DNA of 64,000 nucleotides, taken from the NCBI GenBank assembly GCA_039111475.1, contig JBCCIP010000014.1, positions 56,780 through 120,779 of the forward strand, given 5' to 3'. Below the pieces are notes generated by a model. It did no database searches and was not told the origin of the DNA. It was given only the letters and a program-made list of their open reading frames with translations. Of this stretch, positions 61,027 to 64,000 are shown piece by piece; positions within the stretch are counted from its first letter, which is position 1; every line of letters begins with the position of its first letter. This stretch comes from JAUIET01 sp039111475 (GTDB lineage: Bacteria > Pseudomonadota > Gammaproteobacteria > Pseudomonadales > JAUIET01). The translations under genes were made by a program, and so were the position numbers.

Positions 61027-61866
61027 ATGGAAGCGCTTAACGAATATCTGGGCGAGCGAAGCTTTACGAGTTACTGCGAAGAGCTGGATGATCGCGGCTT
61101 TATCATTTTTGAACGCGTATTGCCACAGAGTAAAATTGACGGATTAAAAAACGCGCTTCAGCCGCATCTGAACAGCAATGTACAAGGGCGAAATGATTTT
61201 GAAGGCCTGAAGTCTAATCGCGTATACGCCTTGCTGGCCAAGGATGAGGCCTTTGTGGAGCTAAGTTTGCACCCGCTGGCGTTGGCGTTTGCAGAGAGAG
61301 ACCTTGGCGCCTCTTGTATTTTGTCAGCGTGTCTGGCCATTAACCTGCAACCTGGGGAAACAGTACAGCCATGGCATACTGATGACGGTCATATCAATAT
61401 TCCCAGACCACGACCATCTGCCGGCGTTAGCGCGTTTTGGGTGCTTGATGACACCACAGAGCTAAATGGTGCGACTGAAGTTCTGCCCGGTAGCCATAAC
61501 TGGGCAGAGGGCGATCTTGACTTGCACGTTTTCGACGACAAGAAGGTGCGTGACGTTGACGACGACCCACAGGCCCACCCGGATGCTGTCAAAGCAATAT
61601 TACCGGCCGGGTCGCTAATGATTGCAAAAGGCGGTTTGTTGCATCGCGGTGGAGCGAACAAATCCGACGCCGACCGTTTGATTATTACCCCCCAGTATGC
61701 ACCTGGCTGGGCCAGACCGTTAGAAAATATGCTGCTGGCTGTGCCACCTGACATAGCCAGAACGCTACCCACCCGAGCGCAGGAACTAATAGGCTATTCA
61801 ATTCACCCGCCATTTATGGGTTATGTTGATGGCATGCATCCATCCAAAACGCTTTCTGCTGGTTGA
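61027..61866 (+). CDS. Phytanoyl-CoA dioxygenase (PhyH) family protein
   Basis: A 279-residue Fe(II)/2-oxoglutarate oxygenase. The facial triad is H117-x-D119 (P-W-H-T-D-D) and H206 (G-L-L-H-R-G), with R217 (D-R-L-I-I-T) as the expected 2-oxoglutarate binder. The family hydroxylates a wide range of small molecules and acyl-CoAs; the substrate here is unknown. No clear ribosome site precedes the ATG, but the gap of six bases from the DUF4870-like gene suggests coupled translation. Confidence 0.9.
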   Translation: MEALNEYLGERSFTSYCEELDDRGFIIFERVLPQSKIDGLKNALQPHLNSNVQGRNDFEGLKSNRVYALLAKDEAFVELSLHPLALAFAERDLGASCILSACLAINLQPGETVQPWHTDDGHINIPRPRPSAGVSAFWVLDDTTELNGATEVLPGSHNWAEGDLDLHVFDDKKVRDVDDDPQAHPDAVKAILPAGSLMIAKGGLLHRGGANKSDADRLIITPQYAPGWARPLENMLLAVPPDIARTLPTRAQELIGYSIHPPFMGYVDGMHPSKTLSAG

Positions 61867-61884
61867 AGAAAAATAGACCAGATT

Positions 61885-62589
61885 TTACTTTCTTCTCAGT
61901 AGAAACAAGCCAATCATTCCCAGTAGCAGAATTATGCTCAGGCTGCCGCCTCCACCGCCACCTGTACTAATCGCTATCTGCACTTGGGCACGGTCGTTTA
62001 GCTCGTCCTCTAATGGCAACTCAAACATATCAACCGAGTCTGCTGGCCCATACTCGGCCACCAGGCTGCCATCGAAAGTGTCGTAGATCTCGATCAGCAC
62101 ATCGTAGTAATCAGCAGGGTAGCCTTCGACCAGATCTGTTTCTACAACGTAGTTATCATTGGCGCCAGATTCCAATACAGAGAAGTCTTCAGTGACTGCG
62201 TATTCGGTCCAAACGCCACCGTTCCTGCTCAGATAAAGCCGTGCGTAGACATCAGCAAATAAATAACTACTGTCCACATCAAAATCGACGATCAGCCGAG
62301 TGTAATGGCCGTCTGCGTCGTCGTCGAATTGCAATGCAGTGACTGCTGAGTAAACCCAAAATCCAGTGTTCAGTACGGCAACTTGTGAACGTGGTCTGGT
62401 CTTACGGCCTTCGTGCTCTTTGTTTTGCATGTTCGCAGCGCTAGAGCGGGTGAGTTGTTTCGCCGCTATACTGTCGTCGTTATTCAAATCTTCAGTAGCC
62501 CCGAAACTGCTCGCCGCAAACCCTGTCATCAGCGAAGCCACCAATGGCAGCCACGCAGTCTTGTTTCTGAATAAACGCATCTGTCTCAC
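61885..62589 (-). CDS. Choice-of-anchor H family protein, GlyGly-CTERM
   Basis: A 234-residue exported protein with a signal peptide ending near residue 31 (S-F-G-A). The conserved central domain has V-Y-S-A-V-T-A-L-Q-F-D-D-D-A-D-G-H-Y, V-Y-A-R-L-Y-L-S-R-N-G-G and G-Y-P-A-D-Y-Y-D-V-L-I, the pattern of choice-of-anchor H proteins. It ends with a six-glycine run, S-L-S-I-I-L-L-L and L-L-R-R-K, a short clear GlyGly-CTERM rhombosortase signal. It is the third such client in the window. Function unknown. It is convergent with the PhyH gene. Confidence 0.88.
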   Translation of the reverse strand: MRQMRLFRNKTAWLPLVASLMTGFAASSFGATEDLNNDDSIAAKQLTRSSAANMQNKEHEGRKTRPRSQVAVLNTGFWVYSAVTALQFDDDADGHYTRLIVDFDVDSSYLFADVYARLYLSRNGGVWTEYAVTEDFSVLESGANDNYVVETDLVEGYPADYYDVLIEIYDTFDGSLVAEYGPADSVDMFELPLEDELNDRAQVQIAISTGGGGGGSLSIILLLGMIGLFLLRRK

Positions 62590-62728
62590 CTCATCATCAA
62601 ACAGGGCTTATTACAGCAATCCCTTGCTGAATGCAGGCTGAAATGAAACTGAACGCAAGCTGATTGCATCTGCATGTGGCTTGTCGCATAGTTTGTACAC
62701 TGTGACCAAGCTGGAGAACAAATAAACG

Positions 62729-63610
62729 ATGAGCAAGCCAAGTATTGCATTCCTGGGGCTGGGCGTAATGGGGTACCCCATGGCTGGCCACCTAGCCAAA
62801 GCAGGGTACGCTGTAACGGTATACAACCGCTCAAACGCCAAAGCTAAGAGCTGGTGTGAAGCGCATAGTGGACAAAGCGCTGACACTCCCGGAGACGCGG
62901 TCGCCAACGCTGATATTGTGCTGGTCTGCGTAGGTAATGACGATGACGTGCGTTCTGTAACATACGGTGACCATGGTGCGCTGGCTGGCATGCAGTCTGG
63001 TGCAGTTTTGGTGGATCACACAACTACTTCTGCCTTGCTGGCGCGAGAATTGGCAGAGGCCGCACAACAAGCTGGGGTTGGCTTTATTGACGCACCAGTT
63101 TCAGGTGGCCAAGCGGGTGCTGAAAATGGCGCGCTCACCATCATGGCCGGCGGCGAACAGGCAGTATTTGATTCTGTTAGCACGGCGTTGGACGTTTACG
63201 CTCGCAAATGCGAGTTAATGGGTGGCACTGGTAGCGGCCAATTAACCAAAATGGTCAATCAGATATGCATAGCTGGCCTGGTGCAAGGTCTTGCAGAGGG
63301 TTTGAATTTTGCAGAACTTGCCGGCCTTGACGCACACAAGGTGGTTGAAGTTATCTCCAAAGGAGCGGCGCAATCTTGGCAGATGGAAAATCGCTTCGAA
63401 ACGATGCTTGCAGGTGAATACAATCACGGCTTTGCGGTAGAGTGGATGCGCAAAGATCTCGCCTACGGTATTGCCGAGGCTAAATCGCATGGCGCGGAGC
63501 TACCCGTGACAGAAACCGTGAATGGCTATTACGCAGACGTATTGGATCTGGGTGGCGCTCGCTGGGATACATCGTCGCTGCTTGAGCGCCTTAAACAACG
63601 TCGCAGCTAA
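62729..63610 (+). CDS. 3-hydroxyisobutyrate dehydrogenase family oxidoreductase
   Basis: A 293-residue beta-hydroxyacid dehydrogenase. The Rossmann motif is F-L-G-L-G-V-M-G-Y-P-M-A, the substrate-binding D-A-P-V-S-G-G-Q-x-G-A-E-x-G is intact, and the catalytic Lys sits in L-T-K-M-V-N-Q. The family includes 3-hydroxyisobutyrate dehydrogenase, tartronate semialdehyde reductase and glyoxylate reductases; the exact substrate is not clear. It is divergent from the anchor-H gene, with 139 bases between starts. Confidence 0.9.
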   Translation: MSKPSIAFLGLGVMGYPMAGHLAKAGYAVTVYNRSNAKAKSWCEAHSGQSADTPGDAVANADIVLVCVGNDDDVRSVTYGDHGALAGMQSGAVLVDHTTTSALLARELAEAAQQAGVGFIDAPVSGGQAGAENGALTIMAGGEQAVFDSVSTALDVYARKCELMGGTGSGQLTKMVNQICIAGLVQGLAEGLNFAELAGLDAHKVVEVISKGAAQSWQMENRFETMLAGEYNHGFAVEWMRKDLAYGIAEAKSHGAELPVTETVNGYYADVLDLGGARWDTSSLLERLKQRRS

Positions 63611-63634
63611 AATACTCAGGCCGTCGCCGCGGGC

Positions 63635-63898
63635 CTAGCTTGTGGTCTTGGATTTGACCTTGCTGGGCTTGGCTGACTTGCTGTTTTCGCGCAACTGCTT
63701 GTCGATATCGTCGCTGATCTCATTCATACGAAACTCGGCCAGCTTATTGGTATGACGTTCCAGGTCCGTTGGCTGGATGCTGGTGGTCGTCTTAACAGCG
63801 AGATTCTCTTTCTCTTTCAGCTGTTGTTCGGCTTGTGCGTTAGCGGCAATCCCTGCCAGTACCATGATTGCCGTAAATGGTCGTATTCGCGATCGCAT
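63635..63898 (-). CDS. Small exported hypothetical protein
   Basis: An 87-residue protein from ATG 63898 with a signal peptide (M-R-S-R-I-R-P then a hydrophobic run, cleavage near A-N-A-Q-A). The mature part is charged and helical (L-A-E-F-R-M-N-E-I-S-D-D-I-D-K-Q-L) with a Lys/Ser-rich tail. A longer frame to 63982 starts with an odd Cys-rich stretch and is less likely. I do not recognise the family. It is convergent with the dehydrogenase gene, 24 bases apart. Confidence 0.6.
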   Translation of the reverse strand: MRSRIRPFTAIMVLAGIAANAQAEQQLKEKENLAVKTTTSIQPTDLERHTNKLAEFRMNEISDDIDKQLRENSKSAKPSKVKSKTTS

Positions 63899-64000
63899 TG
63901 ATCTGCCCCTGAAGATGTGTAGTAGATGCGCTACGTGAATCACAGCTATGCAGCAACACACCACTGCATACGGAACCAACATCCAACAAGCTCTTAACCA

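Noticed and set aside
1..64000. tRNA, rRNA, prophage, integron or transposase genes
   Set aside because: Intergenic stretches were read on both strands and none showed a tRNA-like T-arm pattern, rRNA sequence or mobile-element protein; only the inverted repeat at 37718-37863 is possibly mobile.

Overview
The window is a 64 kb piece of chromosome from a Gram-negative bacterium, almost certainly a free-living, probably marine gammaproteobacterium. The grounds are the hemC-hemD-hemX-hemY cluster, an Rsd-type anti-sigma factor, GshA of the enterobacterial type, LPS heptose and Kdo-kinase genes, many lipoproteins, and clients of both the GlyGly-CTERM (rhombosortase) and PEP-CTERM (exosortase) surface-sorting systems. 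Base composition looks close to 50 % GC throughout. Genes are dense and on both strands. I see no rRNA, tRNA, CRISPR array, transposase or phage gene. I cannot name the genus.

Layout. 1-3553: tail of hemC, then hemD, hemX and hemY (tetrapyrrole synthesis). 3670-6003: HIT protein, rho and trxA on the minus strand. 6226-11551: a TVP38-type membrane protein coupled to a disulfide oxidoreductase, then DUF1214, GFA, DUF3224 and threonine aldolase genes. 11545-13480: carbonic anhydrase overlapping a MATE exporter. 13620-17976: choice-of-anchor B surface protein, FixH/YtkA-like protein and di-heme peroxidase in one operon, then a DUF4124 protein. 18095-22620: FKBP isomerase, WD40 lipoprotein, Rsd, FliL-like protein, GshA. 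22621-23360: the longest intergenic stretch, holding a near-consensus sigma-54 promoter, a structured leader, a very small PEP-CTERM protein and an intrinsic terminator. 23485-27355: DUF2513 protein, EAL protein, UvrD. 27377-30758: TRAP transporter with the binding protein convergent to the permeases, plus a thioesterase. 30831-35373: YaaA, ArgS, acyltransferase, hydrolase lipoprotein, small unknown. 35399-43684 onward: LeuA, Lrp-type regulator, an inverted-repeat element, GDPD, YgjP-like protease, RecQ, thioredoxin/TPR lipoprotein, SDR and SnoaL-like pair. 44372-50427: second choice-of-anchor B protein with a PEPEPT-repeat stalk, ABC exporter, and an uncharacterised di-heme cytochrome / beta-helix pair. 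50493-54735: LPS inner-core genes hldE, hldD, GT9 and kdkA. 54732-63898: GGDEF-EAL protein, ferritin-like di-iron protein divergent from an AraC regulator, Deg protease, DUF4870-like protein, PhyH dioxygenase, choice-of-anchor H protein, 3-hydroxyisobutyrate dehydrogenase-like protein and a small exported protein.

The recurring theme is the cell envelope: three GlyGly-CTERM proteins, one PEP-CTERM protein, about eight predicted lipoproteins, two di-heme c-type proteins with uncharacterised partners, and LPS-core genes. The least understood units, and the best candidates for an undescribed system, are the sigma-54-driven PEP-CTERM micro-protein, the anchor-B/FixH-like/di-heme-peroxidase operon, and the di-heme cytochrome/beta-helix pair.
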